In this document: positions 28,601-43,600 of the stretch, piece after piece
How the letters are laid out: each line of letters starts with the position of its first letter
Position numbering within the stretch: position 1 is the first letter of the stretch
Assembly: GCA_008360955.1 (NCBI GenBank)
Contig: LUCM01007134.1
Coordinates: 1-64,000, forward strand
Direction of reading: 5' to 3'
Length of the DNA: 64,000 nucleotides
Source of the DNA: Fasciolopsis buskii
Lineage: Eukaryota; Platyhelminthes; Trematoda; Plagiorchiida; Fasciolidae
Made by a program: the position numbers and the translations under genes
The notes under the pieces: model-generated
What the model saw: only the letters and a program-made list of their open reading frames with translations
Databases searched by the model: none
Told to the model about the DNA's origin: nothing

Positions 28601-31600
28601 TTTTCCAGGAAAAAAGCACCGTGAGTTGAACTTTTCTACTTCCCCTTGATATGTTCTGTAGATCAACAAGACCTCACAGTCCCCTTCATTATATGATGTT
28701 GTTTCCAGTCTACCGATATGAAAGTAAGCAGCAAGGTTTCTTCTGTACAATAATATTACCAATTATGGTTTGCATTATAACAGTTTCATCATGAAGATAG
28801 ACATTTCCATCAATCAAACACCGCAATTTTACTGTAGATTAGTAATCTGCACAACTGTTAGCCCCTGGGTGAAAAGCAGTTTGATGGTGAGGGATGAGAG
28901 CTTACGAACAGCATCAAAGCGTTTACTCATGAAGCGAAAGGGGGTGCAGTTATTTTAATTCCCGCCACGGTGGTCTTTAAAACAACCTGCGATGGAACGA
29001 ATTCGCATGAGAAGATAAAATTCATTCATTCTGACACCGACCAAAATGGTGAACGTTGCAGACGCTCAGTGGTTGACGTTATTTTCCATCATCCTCGAGG
29101 CCAATAAAAACTGAAAGTGCTTCGAGATTTGACAGCCTCTTTTCATCCAATCCACCTTCCATGGAACAGGGTTTCTTGAAAGTAAGTTTAGCAACAAAAC
29201 ATTTTATACATTCCCGATGTGCATTAAATTCTCTTACCATCTCAGACGTTGCTTATAGTTGAAAGGAAGTAGTAGATTACTGCCAAAAATTAAGCAGGAC
29301 CTGCTGCTACATTATATTTTTGATGTCCAACTGGATCAGCACTCATTGAAAAGGGCGGCAAGGTGCATATTCGACTTCCATCCAGTAACAGAAAAATGAT
29401 CTGTAGGATGAAATTGTCCAACGGTCTCTAATAACGTCTCGATGCCGCGTGGCTTGTGGTGCTTTCAACGGATCGAAAGCAGACGAAAAAGATAAAGATT
29501 GACAAGAAGCAATCAACTATCAGAAGCTGTGACGTCACAATTGTCGGTAAGGGTACGTGCACGGACGAATAAGAACGTTCGGCGCTGAACGGCTATGCAA
29601 ACCCAAACTCTGGATCGCCAATTGAGAGTGGTCAGAAGAAAAACTGTAATAAAACTACTAATAATTATTGAAAGTAAATTTTTAGTGGGAAGAATATGAA
29701 CAGTGTAGTGTGAGTTCATACAGCTTGTAAGCAGGGCAAAATGGACTGGAATAAGACCAATGATTGGTCGTCCTGTTCCACTTCGGCAGACTAGGAAAAG
29801 TCATAGAAGAACATTGCAGCATAGAGTTGAAACAGACCTCAGGCATAGGGTTAGCTTTAATCTCATGTGGACAAACGGGGGCGGAGAAAGCCTCAGGGGT
29901 AGCTTGGTCTGTGATATCATCATCTCTAAACACAAATTAGATAGGACCGACAGTAGCCAGTATGTATCAGCTTATTTAGTACACGTGGCAAATTTGCAAA
30001 GCACAATAGCCTCTTTCTCAACGACTTTTCAAATCATTCGGGATAGCAGAACATAGCAGACGGATTACTTGTGTAGTTTCCAGGTTGGAAATGATGATTG
30101 TACGCAGCCACACTATTTGTTTGGGGTTTTAACTCCGAATGCCAAGTGGCTGGCTCCCTACACAGTTTGTGTTTTACACTCCTGAATTACACATCTTCAG
30201 AATAGTAAATAAAGTCTACGCGAGTGGTCACATTCTTCTAACTATAATTTGAGTATTTTGCAATTTATTTTTTTCTTTCGACGAAATGTAAATAGGCTAA
30301 TCCGCTTGCTCGATTGAAAAAAGTATATTTTCCCTTGCGAACAATAACGACCGTCACAATAATCATCCTAAGAATGCGGTTATATCTGATTGTACCACAG
30401 TGATTTTTGGGGACGAAGTTCCGCATATCGTGATTGTGTGTCATTATCTGCTCTCAGCGCATAGATCTAGCAAATGTTTTCGCGACTGTTTTAGAATTAT
30501 GGATGCAAAGTAAGTCAAAATACACTGACGGAGGTATATACGCAGCGGACATTTGACTTCCAGTTGCCAGTCGCGCATTAGACATTGAGACCAAAAGCAA
30601 GTGATATGGAATGGATGATTTCAGTTGGATAAAATTCCCCTAGGTTTTATCCTAACGCCAAGTTGTAAATTAGTCATTTACTCTGCAAATGTGGCAAAGT
30701 CTAATTATTCCAATTAGCCTTATATTATTTGCGCTGCGCAACACATGTCTGTCTCAACGAGAACTATTGCTTTGCGATACTGGAGACAACGCTTTGCTGT
30801 CTTACATGTGAGCTCGGTGGCGGAAAACGAACAGTTGTCTTGAATAAAAAGATTTCGGACACGAACACCAGTTTGGCTCTATGTATGAGCATCCAATGTG
30901 GGCACGACCGTACCGGTCTTAGTGTTTAAAGTATCACGAATCGCGTGCAACTGGATATATGTTTATTATAAAAAATGCCTGAATATATTCGACTCGTAAA
31001 CAACTTATTTAAGGAATATTTCACAGGCATGCTCAGGTACCGTGTCATGGCTTGCCAACTGCTAACTTTTTATTTCAGAACATCGCATAGGTATGTCATG
31101 CCTTGTTGTTGTAGACAGCCATTACCGACCCCATATATATATATATATACGTGACATTTGCCGATTCATATTTACATCAGGATTAGTGATAATTATCTGG
31201 AAAAGCTATCATTGTATAATTTTTACTTGGTTTCTTTTGTCAACTGCTTGGAAAGAAGCGATTTATTTGAAACCCTAGATAAGTGTTGTAAAGTTGCCAG
31301 AGAGATTGATACAACCGATATGAGTATGCTAGGTAGAGAAAGTCATGCCGAGAGCAATGACAAACAGAGTAACACGGTTTGCTCTCGAAACATGGTCAGT
31401 TAACTGAAAAATCAGTCGCTGTACTTGTGACCTTTTGAATTAAACCAAACACGAAGATATTCATATATTATTGATGACGTTGCAGTTTAAATACTAGATA
31501 TTCAACAACATGATTGAATTTCACCATAATACGTTGATTTCATGTGACAGAGAAAAGTCATCGGTGACAAGTAAAACTAATATTTTGGCAAGGTTATTGC

Positions 31601-34600
31601 TTTGTCAACAGGTAGTTTATTTCGAGCTAAACAGAGATCTTTAGACATTAACGGATATAATACCGCAGCTTAGCAATAAAAACGCTGTTTGCCAAGTACA
31701 GACGGAAAAGGTCTTTTTCACTTCAGGCTAGGTGCATCAGTCTAGTGAAAGTGGCATTTCCCGAATCCGCTAAGGTTCACCGAATAGAGCTTAGAAGGGA
31801 AAGGACAGCAACGGCCGATAAACTTAAGGGGTATAGAACCACATGAGACCTCCTTAGATCAGGTTTGGTGACCATCCAAGTCACAACCTATTACCAGCCT
31901 ACTACCAAGGTGACCGGCGGATCAAGGGTATAAACTAGTGATTACTAAAAGATGACATATGATAAATACACTTGATCGACTCCAGTCATCATTGCAACGT
32001 CTGTTTGCAGACCACCCCTGTAAGGATTTTAAGAAAACATCGGTTTTGGGCAGTTTCTGCCAGTAATGTAAACACGCTCTGTAGGTCCTCTTCGAAGCCT
32101 CTGCAGTTGGACTTTAAATCCACTCATGCCGGCTTTGACAGCCCAGCACGAAGACCTGGCACCATGCAAAAAACGTGAAATTGCGTATCGAATAATGTGA
32201 TGCCTCTGTTCGCAGCCCAACTTGATGGCCACGCATTAACAACGTTCAGCTTGAAGTCGTTCGTCGGCATATCTGGTCCCAGATGTTCGGTGACCGATAT
32301 GCATTGCCACCAATCCCTATCAAGAATAATGCAACTTTACTGGCTTTCAGCGGTCAGCATTTTGCGGACAATGCATGGTGAACAGGTGTGTAAACAGATT
32401 ATACATATTCGACTGTTGATATGGAAAACAATTTTGCTGGGTAATTTCTAGTCACTTTTCCGAAATTCTGCTCTCCAGTGCGCTAGCAACAGTCCCCACT
32501 AATTCCAGCAAGAACAACCGAGCCCATCCGAGCTCAACCGAGACAAGATCTTGTTTTGTTAAATAAAAACATCACGTATTTATTGGGTTACTTGAGCCTA
32601 TATAATTTCCATTGTTCCAGCGGTTGTCCGGGTCTCGTTCTGATTAATCCGTCTGGTTTGACATATTTTAGTTGATTTAATTCATGTAGTTTTCTTATCG
32701 AATCGGGCCGCTCTTTCTGATTGGTTAGCCCCATTCACCATATAACCTCCTCAGTTAGCATAATCACAAACGTGCCTTCCAATCATGTCGCTAATTTGGT
32801 TGGCAGCTGGTACCCAGTAGGAGAACGCGGTCTCAGTCTGGTTTAGCTCTCTATACTCGCTGCTATCTAAAAATATCGGATTGCATCCACACCTTCAAAT
32901 TGATCACGATTTGTCTGGTACGGTCCGTCATTCCGGAACCCCAGATACCCAGTGAGGGAATTCTATTAGAATCAGACCCATTAGAGATTTTATTCTTTGA
33001 TATTATGCTGTCCTGGTTGCTGATTCCAAAACTGAAGGAAAGGTAAACGTTGTTAGGCTAATATATATCGGCAAATTCTTCCGTTCGAGCATTACGTTCA
33101 GAAGAATAAGTTGTTCAACTGGAGCAAAAGCGTGCTCGGTAGGAAATCTTTTCTACAAAATATCTAAGAAGAATCCAAACTGAGCATCTTGTAAACATGT
33201 CATTAAGTATTCTTTGAGCCCACAGGCTGAATGCCTCATTGGATTGAAAACGGGTCGAATCAAAATTTGGGAAATACATCAAAAACAAAACATCAAAAAT
33301 TGTCTTCATCTTTTGCTCAATTTCAGGCGAGATGTACCAAGGTAAGCGGTCGTTAAATTTTCCCCTTGCGGAAAACTTAGAGCGACCTTTAGAAACCTTT
33401 TACACTTACATTGGCCAAGGAAAACAGACACACACGCGCAGTTAGTCGAACGACATACCGACCAGTAAATATCTGTCGTCTGGTGGGGAATATTTGCCAC
33501 TCGATAAAGGTGAACATCTGACCGAAATCCCCGTCGTTCGCTTCCGACATGTCATCATTTTGCACGAGCAGATCAAAAAACCATCAGCCACCTAGCTATG
33601 TAAAACATTTCAGTCAGCTAACATACCACAAGCGCGTCAGGACTGCAATTTGAGGGAACATTTCGTATCCTTCATTACCCAAACTTTTATCCTTCCTAAG
33701 ACCGGGCAGTAACCGCTAGGCAATGTCCGTAGGGCAGTGAACTGGCTTTTGCTTGTATCGTGTGAAGTCCAGTGGGACAGTGAATTTTCCAGAAAAGATG
33801 GCTAATCGCGACTGAAAGATCACGATTTAACTTTGATAAATACAACGATATACAAGTGGATACCGGAATTCCACTAGTTGTATTATTTAGTGCTACGCAA
33901 ATACCGACTAAATGTATGTCCATTTTGTCTAATCCTTCCTAGAATATATCATGAGTAAGTGTTAAACATTCTTTTTTCACCAAAGCATGCAATCATGAGA
34001 CGCTGCATCTGTTACTGGTCAAAATAATGTTGCTGAATAAACTTTCAGAGTTGAAAAGGCACAGTGAGTTACGCTTTCAGGTTTACACCGCCGGTGCTTG
34101 GTTCATTCCTTTGACATAATCTGTTCTGCCGACCAATCTAATTGTGCTGGTTGTACTGTTGCCCAGTGAAGTAAGCGAATAACGAAACAAATGGTCACAG
34201 TACGAAAAGGAATTGAGGATATGAGAGACGGAAGTCAGTGTAGTAGTGGACATAATCTCCCATATCGACCCCCACTGTTCACGGTCCGCCGAAATGATTT
34301 GTGATAACATTTCCGTCGCTACAGAACGCCAATACCGTGAGTTGTTATTCCGTACAAGTTCATATATTCAATAAAATAATGAAGAGAGACTGTACAGATC
34401 CAAACATACTTGTCGGCCCTGACTAAACCACTTGAAACCAAAGTTTTATCAGTTGTGCGCTGCTACTGTTATGAAGAATTTGAAGCACCAGATAGTCCCT
34501 ATTCCATATTGTCTGGTAAAATCATACGACGAAAACGACAAACTGTTACAGTCTAACAAGCTCAGATTTTGTTACACATCTTTTCCATTTGAAGCAACTC

Positions 34601-37600
34601 GACGTGACGAAAAAAAAAAAAAGAAAACCAACGTGTTGTTTATTTGCATGGTATTAAACTGAATGCGTTTGTCCCATTTTCAGGAGCTGAGCTGCAAAGT
34701 ACGTCTGAGTTTGTTCACTACTGACTCACCTATGGTGGCGACGACACGAACATCAAAACAATTTCCAAAACACTCGCAAAGTAGCTAAACATTTGAAATC
34801 GGTTAGAAAGTGGTTGCCCTAAGCAGTTTAAACCTGTTTGTTTTGACATGGCCTGGCTGTCCGATCATGCGTAAATGTTTGAAGTAACCCCTAGATTGGG
34901 GAATATGAGCCGTCCCAACAGGCATATCGACAAAGTAAAATGCATAATTTCTCTTCACATTTCTGCACATGGGTTCGTGATGTTTGAAGTACAGAAGTAC
35001 CTTCTCCCGGATCTCTACTATGTTTTTCCGAGGAGAATACGGAAGTAGTTGTGGATTTTTCTTTATGCTCACTGTGCACAGGTAGATCGTCCAGGCAAAC
35101 AAATACCGACTAGTTGAAATTAGCCGAATAAGACCAGCTTTCTCCGATACGTCTTCCTGGAATTGACCCTTGATAACGGGTTTTCTGTTACGTTTGATAA
35201 TTTTAACTAGAAACAATGTGCTTTCGTAGCAGACAATAAAACTTCCACACGGCCACTATATGGACCAAGCTGGTGTTTGTGGAATTTCTGACTGGTTTGC
35301 TCTGTCTCTGCAGGTTCAATAAATTATTTACCGCTCATATCTTGAACCATGCAATCGCTCACTACTAATACTCACTTTTCAGACTGTTTCTAAACGAAGT
35401 AAAGACCAGTGTGGTTAGTTTGAGGAAATACTGAAAGAATGGATAGTGTATATGATGAATGTTCAAAGGATAGAAAAACTGGCTTGTTCGGATAATAGTT
35501 AGACAATAAATAGAGTCCGTCAGATCTCAATATCAAACGTTTGCTAGGATGGTTAGCGATAAACAAATTTCACGAATTACCATATCCGCCACATGTGCAA
35601 GCAAAATTGCAAACGTTCAGCACCAAGAACTTGATGGAGATCTGCCCTGGGATAGGTTGCCCATTGTGACGGAAATATCAGCTTGTTATTGCTTTCAATG
35701 CTACAGTTGTACCCGACTAAGGCGCAACGTCCATTTAATTTTCATTCCCTTACAACCGATTTCAACCAAATATCTCTGTTACAGAAAGCTGTCTGATAAC
35801 TTGTTTTGATTGCAAACCGTTATCCATGGTTTAGTTGATTCCATCTGAAACGTACTCATGTGCATTGTATACACTCCATGTTCGTCTAATCAGATGCATG
35901 TTTTAGTCGGAAGTAAAGCTAAATTTACTAAGGCACCGAGAAACCACTACACTATCCGTTTTTGTTTCCTGCGTGCTTCACAGAATATGCTGATTGTGAG
36001 TTGACTGTGTTGCCGAGATGCCTATTTGCCTAGACTATCTCACAGTTTTCCTATATCAACCAGCTGAGCAAAGCGTAAAAATTGTTCCCCGAGGAACTTC
36101 AAATCAAAGTCGTTTTCTGTCTTTCCTCTTTGCTGTCGAAATGAAGACGCAGAAAAAAAGAGTAAGCAACCGTTTGGCTTGTTCGCACGTAGGTACCTTT
36201 CCCGTGACATCGTTTGTTCATCCGTTGATACTGTACTGCGATGCGGATGGAAACTGGTTTCCTGGGATATAATACTGCATCGTTTCATTACCCGAGTCGG
36301 ATGCTTATTTGACTGATTGACTGGAAATGGTTTTATACATATCGCCCAAACCATGCTTAACAGAAACATGAAAACAATTAAAAAGAAGCCTTATCTAAAT
36401 AATCTGGATGTTGAAAACGTGAAGTTTGTTTTGCAATCACCGATGAAGTTTATATTTGGGGCTAGGGAAATTAGTAAATTCTACCACTGACTGCGCCAAA
36501 CAGATGAAGAAACATGATAATTAATCTATCAACGTCCTGACTACTAACCTAATCCATGAATGCTCTGGGTTTTTCAGTAAATGAATATAGTAAGTATCCC
36601 AGAATACCCTATGACAAATGCACTTACCAGAACCACGCAGAAACAGGAAATGAACTCTAGAAGGCTAACCGTTTAATCCATGAGAAGATATCAGCGAAAC
36701 ATGTAATGAACGTGGTCAGAGCATCGCTGATGAAATTATGATTATGTAATGTTGGGACCGTTGCGGTCTTCACACAAGCACTCCAAAAGCTTTATAGGTG
36801 AGCTGATAAAATTAGTATTGGCCTGAATTTGTAATTTGTGTGACGTTGCTTAGGTACATGCACGTTAAAAATTTTGGTCTGAAACTGAATCGATCATTGA
36901 GCAACTGCTTGTTTCTCCTTCATTCTGAATCCAAACACTAGGGTGCATTTTTCAGAGAATGAGTGTCTTCTGTCCGTGAAGTTGAAACCAACTGTGTACT
37001 ATATAAATAGATGGAAACACCGCAGCATCGCATTAAGTGCGCCAGTCTGAGAATTCTTTTTCTCAGCAAAAGAAGAATGTTTCATGAAAAAAGATTGTGT
37101 AGTTAAACTGAGAAACGATATTCAATTTGTTTTGTTCTTATGGTAAGTCGGTACTCGGCGATAACACTCAGTCTACAGGCAATTCTTAAAATACACAGCG
37201 TATCTCCACACTGCCGACTCATTGAAGGAAATGGATCTGCATGCTCGATCCACTGCTCTATTACACCAAAAACGAAACATCATTTCGATCACATTTCTCT
37301 TTTTATATCGTCACCTTTTAGAAGCAAAATACGCAGGTGAGTTGTGAGTTCGAAAAAAGTTTTGCAGTGGCGGGTTTGGTACGATTTTGGTGAACACAAG
37401 TTGGTTAGCATGTACTGACAACAAAACCCTAGAGTCCGGCTTACCACTTTCAAGGATCGGGCCCAATGCACTTTTTGGATTTCATTGGAATTCGCTGGTC
37501 GAACAATAATAAATGCCTCTGGCAAAAGCCGAAGAGCGTTTCGCGCTTGACATTTTCAACCAATGCTGCATCAGCCAGATTTGCTTATCAGTGATAAATA

Positions 37601-40600
37601 CAACTTATTAATGAGTAGTTTTTAAGCTGAATGAGAGTAACAAATAACAAGGTTCTGATTTCGTCAGTGTACAGACTGTCGATTGTGAATAATCAGCCAT
37701 TTAAAACTAGTCATTCAATCTCTCGTGTTACAAAGAAAAATCAATAAAATAACTGTCGCATTTGGACAGCAATGCGCGAGTTTTCCTAATCAATCTTCCT
37801 ACAGAAAAACTGCTAGTCTTGAAGTATGTCTTCGGCAAGAGATTCGGTTTTGAAATTGTCAATTTACTTGCGTGATAGTGTATTGCAGTGACATATACGT
37901 AAGATAATTCTGTCTTCGTGGACAGACTATTTGATAATCAGCCATTCGCCTCGTGAGCGGGGTTACGGTAGTTATTATGAACAACATAAATGAAACAGTG
38001 GTGCAGTATTAATATCATTCCTAGTGAAAACGTGTCGATAGCTGAGTGCAAAATGCGGCGCACCATTCAGAGGCCACTATGGGATCCGTTTTCGGTTTGG
38101 ATGGTTCAGCATTTTTCCGGGCGTTGATTTTTCTTTCATTATTTTTCCTTAATTCCAAGAAGAATCACAGGGGATTTGTGGATAAATATGCCAAATCATG
38201 TATTGCGCCAAATTGCGCCAAATACTAAAGTTAACATCATTTCGATTTCTGATAGCTTGTGCCAAAGGTAAGTTTGGAACAAGCATCCAGCTCTAGCCTT
38301 ACTCCTTTTGATTTCAAAAGTTTTGAAAATGGAGTTCAATTAGCATGACTAAATATCGTTTCGGGGATTGAAAGCTGGGATGGCAATTTCACCACACCTG
38401 CTGTTGGATATCGATAATCGACCTATGAATCACTTGATTTTTCTAATTTATTTAAGAAACCGCAAACTGTGGGGAAAAAGTCAAAAGCAAAGCAATCCTT
38501 TATTTTCCAAGTTTTTTTCTTGCTCAGTTATCTGCACTGACTTCCGTTTGGTATAAGTTATTGATAATGCAGCCTGGAGCAAGTGCAGACCTGAAGGGAA
38601 AGTTGATGCAAATTCACCAGTTTTGTCCGACCTTTACGTGAAATTCTGCTGTGTTGACCAATAGCCTAACAGAAGACACGAATGCGCTAATCACGAATGG
38701 GCCTTTGATTTGACCCCTTGATAAGGACTGAAGATGCTTTCTTACGCATGGGCATTTGGGAGTCCATCGCGGCTGGTTAAATAATTTAGTTTAGAGATAA
38801 ATTTGAAAGTATAAAAAACGATTTTAAACCTAATTACCTTGTTCGTACAGAGACCAAACCCAGAACAAACGTCTCCCCGATTCGTTCGAGAAATTCCTAT
38901 CGACTGTCTTCCGGAACGATATTCTAATTGACTTATCTATTAAAGACATCCAGGTTGTATCGCTGCTACTACTCTGCTTTGTACATGGTTATTTTAGGAC
39001 ACAATACATGTGAGTTAAAACCGACGTAGAATGGGAGGCTTTTACGATTCGGTTCGTCCCTCTTTCCGTACACTGAGTCAACCAACTCTACTTTCACGGT
39101 GACGTGCTTTTTCAGTTTCCTTTGTTATCCAACAATTTTGTTATCATTCGGCTTGTGGTATTTTGACCAGTCAACTCCAAGCATCCACAAGCCGTACACA
39201 AGTCGATTCTGTTGGTCCACACGATCTTCAGGATTCGGGCCAAAAAACTACTCACCTTTGGCTTTGTTCTGAGCCAACCGTTATCGACTCTGATAGTCTG
39301 TGTTTTGGTAGCAACAGTAATATAATTTGAATATTTAAGAAATCTTAATAAGTTCGACATTTCTACCCTTATATTTACTCTCAAGTAGTCAGCCAAATGT
39401 ATACAGTCACATAATTTTGTTCTTTTTCTACCTACGGGTAAAGCTGCATCGTGCAAACGATGGAATCGAGACAACCAGGTCACCATAGGATATTTAATTT
39501 GTCGGTTCTATATTTGCAATTGCAATAATAACCCAATTTGATCAACAATGAGTTGTTTAATCCAAGCGTAAACACCACTAAGTATGGTGGAGACAGGGGA
39601 ATGACAGAAAGCTGCGAGCAAAGTTTTCAATCAGATTTATTTTGGTCTTTGGTTTTTTTGCAGCACTGAAACGAACATGTAAGTGGTTCAATGGAAATGA
39701 CACGAGAAGACGGTAAATCGTGTATCCTCAAAAGCAAAATTTGGCAGATTTCAAAATGCTTGTTCACAACAGTAATTTCGTTGCCCAAGCTGCGTGAGTA
39801 TTTCATATCGACAGAAGCATAAATTTGGAGTCACGTGTGTGTTTTTCCATGGGCGTTATAGCGCGAAATAATGCAACAAATAACAGCGTTGCAGATTTCT
39901 GCAGTAGTGAAAAATCTCTTCTAACGTTGGGCTGCAAATTGTCTCCAAGTTAACTACTAGATTATCATTGGTCGTGGCCTCGCAAACACTAAGGCTATTC
40001 CATTGCATATTTGAACCAATGTGATTCCAATCGGCCGCGATAATTTTCCTCAAATCCCTCACGGCTGCTTAGTTCGAATAATCTTGCTTTTATCAAGGGA
40101 TGACTGAAACTGTTTACTTGAATGGCTGTCTTCTATGATGGATTTTCGTTTCTTTGGCCACTGGCGATAGGCTTTCCCTTCAGGATGTCAATCCACTCCA
40201 GTAACCGGTGGGACCGTTCAGTTTTTGTCCACATTTACCTCGGCTATTTGAGGCTTTGCGAAGCAAAGATCCGTTGGCTTCTACGGTAAATGGCAACCAA
40301 CACCTCAGTGCAATCACATTTCAAATAAGAAGGTCTACCTTGAGATGTATACTAAACCGGTCATTGCGTAGTATCACTTGGTTTATTTAGTTAATTCCGT
40401 AAATTGAAGCATTAAAGAAGAAATAAAATGACGCAGACTTACGACAACAGGTCAAACAAATATTTAAAATAGTCACCTTTTGCTACCTTCAGAAAAGAAC
40501 GCATTTCGGATTGCATTGAAAAATCGATGGGTCAAGCGATATGGTAGTCGATTGCAAACCTACCTTGAGAAAGGCCACCGAAAGTAGTCAGAACTTCGGC

Positions 40601-43600
40601 TCATTAAAAACATTCCCGACCAAATTGTTTTGTATTTCAAAAACTTCAGTTTTTCGACTTTCGTTCAGTACATGACCAACTTGTGGTAATTCTGCATAAG
40701 AACTGCAGTTCAGTTTGGTTTGTGCACCCATTAACCTTGTACAAATTTGCTCTGGTTTTGGTTGTCACCTAACAGTTCAGGAGGTGACCACTAGATAAAT
40801 CACATTTGGCGACAGAAGTTGTCTTCAGGAACTCCAAGTTTGAAGTGAATGATGCACTGTCGGTAATCGTCAACAAGAATTGACATTTGTTAGACGTTAA
40901 ATCCGTGTATGGATTCTCATCTCGTCGAAGTTATGCCGATCAGAGGTGTTGAGTCTCCAAAAATCATCCACAGCTGCGGGAAAACGAGGAACAGCTGCAC
41001 CTCACAGCCCCGTACGCTGCTAAACTGACTAAGATTACGATAATAAGATTAGGACAGAAGAACGGTAACATTTTTCACCTGATATCTATTCGATCCCCAA
41101 CAAGAGTGACTGAATTTCTTCCGGCATGTCCCCCGTCAATTTTGTAGACTGTCTCAAATGTGAGTTTTTTTATCACGTTCGTCATTCAGCATGTGCAAGT
41201 AAGAAATTACTGTACACTGTGCGACGACTGGCATCGGACACATTATACCTTAAAAAGTACCCTGAACCGCTTGTGAAGAACAGGAAATTAAGGAGTCGGT
41301 GGTGCCTCGTTTGTCCTGAATTTCATCATCAACCTCAGCGAAACTAGGGGCCAGATCATTAATCTCTTTTCAAACACTTATCTTTTTCTCAGATTTGAGT
41401 ACAATCAGTAAGTGGGGACACTCAAGTACACGAGTTTATTAAACTATATGGTTAGTTTTCAGCAGTCAAAAATCCTAATGCTATTATCCAAAAGGCAGTC
41501 GACTAGGTTTTTCACCCTTTTCATGACATTCATCAGTGCAGTGGAAGAAGCAAGTTCCACAGCCATTAGGGCCCACAACAAGGGGAGGTCGGGACAGTCA
41601 ATCTGGACCTCTGAAAATCAGAGTTACGTCGAATCACATAGATCTCACTAGGTCGAAAGTCAAATGGAGAAGGTCGTCGAATGAATGCATAAGTATTGTT
41701 TTAAAGACAACCAAACTCTGTAGGTGAATAGATTCCACTATCCCCTGTCACTAATACAATTCTGTGGTCTTATCCATAAATTTACACCGATTACGTGATA
41801 GGATTGCTGTCGATTTGCTGGATTCAGGACTTCTTCTAGACCTCTTCTCAATTTGTCAAGTGTGTGCCAAATTTTTGTTGAAACGTTCCGTGGGGAAGCA
41901 ATGCAGCATACACATACTTGAGTCGAACAGCTCAATGTGAACAATTTTTCATTTTATTCTCTTTATTTAAATGCGCTGTTGAAATTTTCAACCGCAATTT
42001 TTCATGCTGTTCCAGTTTGCTGTAACTCAGCAAATTACGGATGTGACTGAGCTGAACAGCATGCGGATGATCGGATCAAATAAGCGTACGCCTTTTGATA
42101 CCGGTTCATTAGGAGACCACATATCGATAGTCAGTGACGTCAGTGTGGTCGACTTATTCCTCAGTAATGATAGTGTAGAGCTGCGGCCAAATCTCACTGA
42201 TTGCGTCAATTGATGAAGTATGCGAAGTTACAAGAAAACGTTAGGCATGTTCGATCAGAGTTTACCAAAGAGGGGTCGATATGCAACAAGCGTTTTCTAT
42301 CCAGTAATTAAAATTCTGTTGTGCTTTGTCCTGAGATAGTGGAAACCGACCCTTTGAAACTGAAGAGATTCTTACTCTAACTGGCAACACCGGCAAAGGC
42401 TGACTGTGCGCGCGAAATCATGCAGATTTCTTCGACTGACCAAGGCAGGGTAAATCGCGACTACAAACACTCTGTAATTTGGTGAACCTGTTTTTGCACA
42501 GTGAACTACCGTCAGGTGCTAAAGGAACGGAAATTCTTGTTGGTCACTAAGAACCTAGACGTAACAGGGTAAATAGCAATGATATTTGCCCATTGCCTTC
42601 CGGATACTGAACTGTTGCGTTATTACTGCCAGAAACTCTGACAGTAAACTTGCTAGCCAGTTTGTTTGCAAATCTAGAACTGTTGTGGTTTACACTATCA
42701 AACAAATTTATTAACAATGAGGCTGTGGCAGGAAGAAATTGACTTTAAGCTTGGTATTTCATTGTTAAGATGCTGCTTTTATTAAGGATTGCAACGCGTT
42801 TTAGTTATCCTGCAGATTAATGACAAAGCAAACCGAGTGTCAAAAAGGGTAGACAGAAAAAGCATTCTCAGTTGTGACAGCTTTTGCATGTTCACTGTTT
42901 TCCAGTAGAAGGAGGATCGAAAGTTTATCGGAAAACATTAACGGCTTCGTTTGCCTAACTCGTTTAATAATCAACGAACATTTTTATGGCAAGACACGTT
43001 GATCTATGCACGTAGAGGTGTGTATTTAAATTCAATCCATATCATTTTGAGACGCAAATTCCGGTGCCCCAGTCCGTAAGAGATAAATCTAGCGCTCTTG
43101 TTTAGTTGTACTCATTTTTTGGAGGACCTAATTCCACATGCATGGTCCCATCTACGCAACAAGACGTTTTCAGGGGTTTGCTCGTCAATGCGTATTCAAC
43201 TTATTAATAATAATGATTAGCGTCAAACGAACGACAGAGACTTAGGGACGCGGATGCGTTAAAAGATACAAATGTCTAACAGCTCATGTCTAACTTCCCA
43301 GTTAATTAATTGAACGAAATAAATCACAGTTCTACTTTTTCTTTGGCTTTCAAACTCTGGTATATCCTAACAGATCAAGCATGATTTAAGGAGCATTCAG
43401 TAAGGTTACTTAATGTGAAACTCCAAACACAATTATTCTAGAAGTGGCAGATAAACTATATTAGTCCACATCCCTATCATACAAGGCTAGCACCAATTGC
43501 AATCGGCTCACCGTTACTGTGAAAATGAATCAACGCACTACCGTCTAACGACCGACTGACTGGTAGACGTCCGAGTTGACATATAATACCGAAGAACGTG

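Noticed and set aside
33588..33599. 12-nt candidate after ccatcag with donor GTAAAA
   Set aside because: In-frame TAG in phase 1 and no open slot here.
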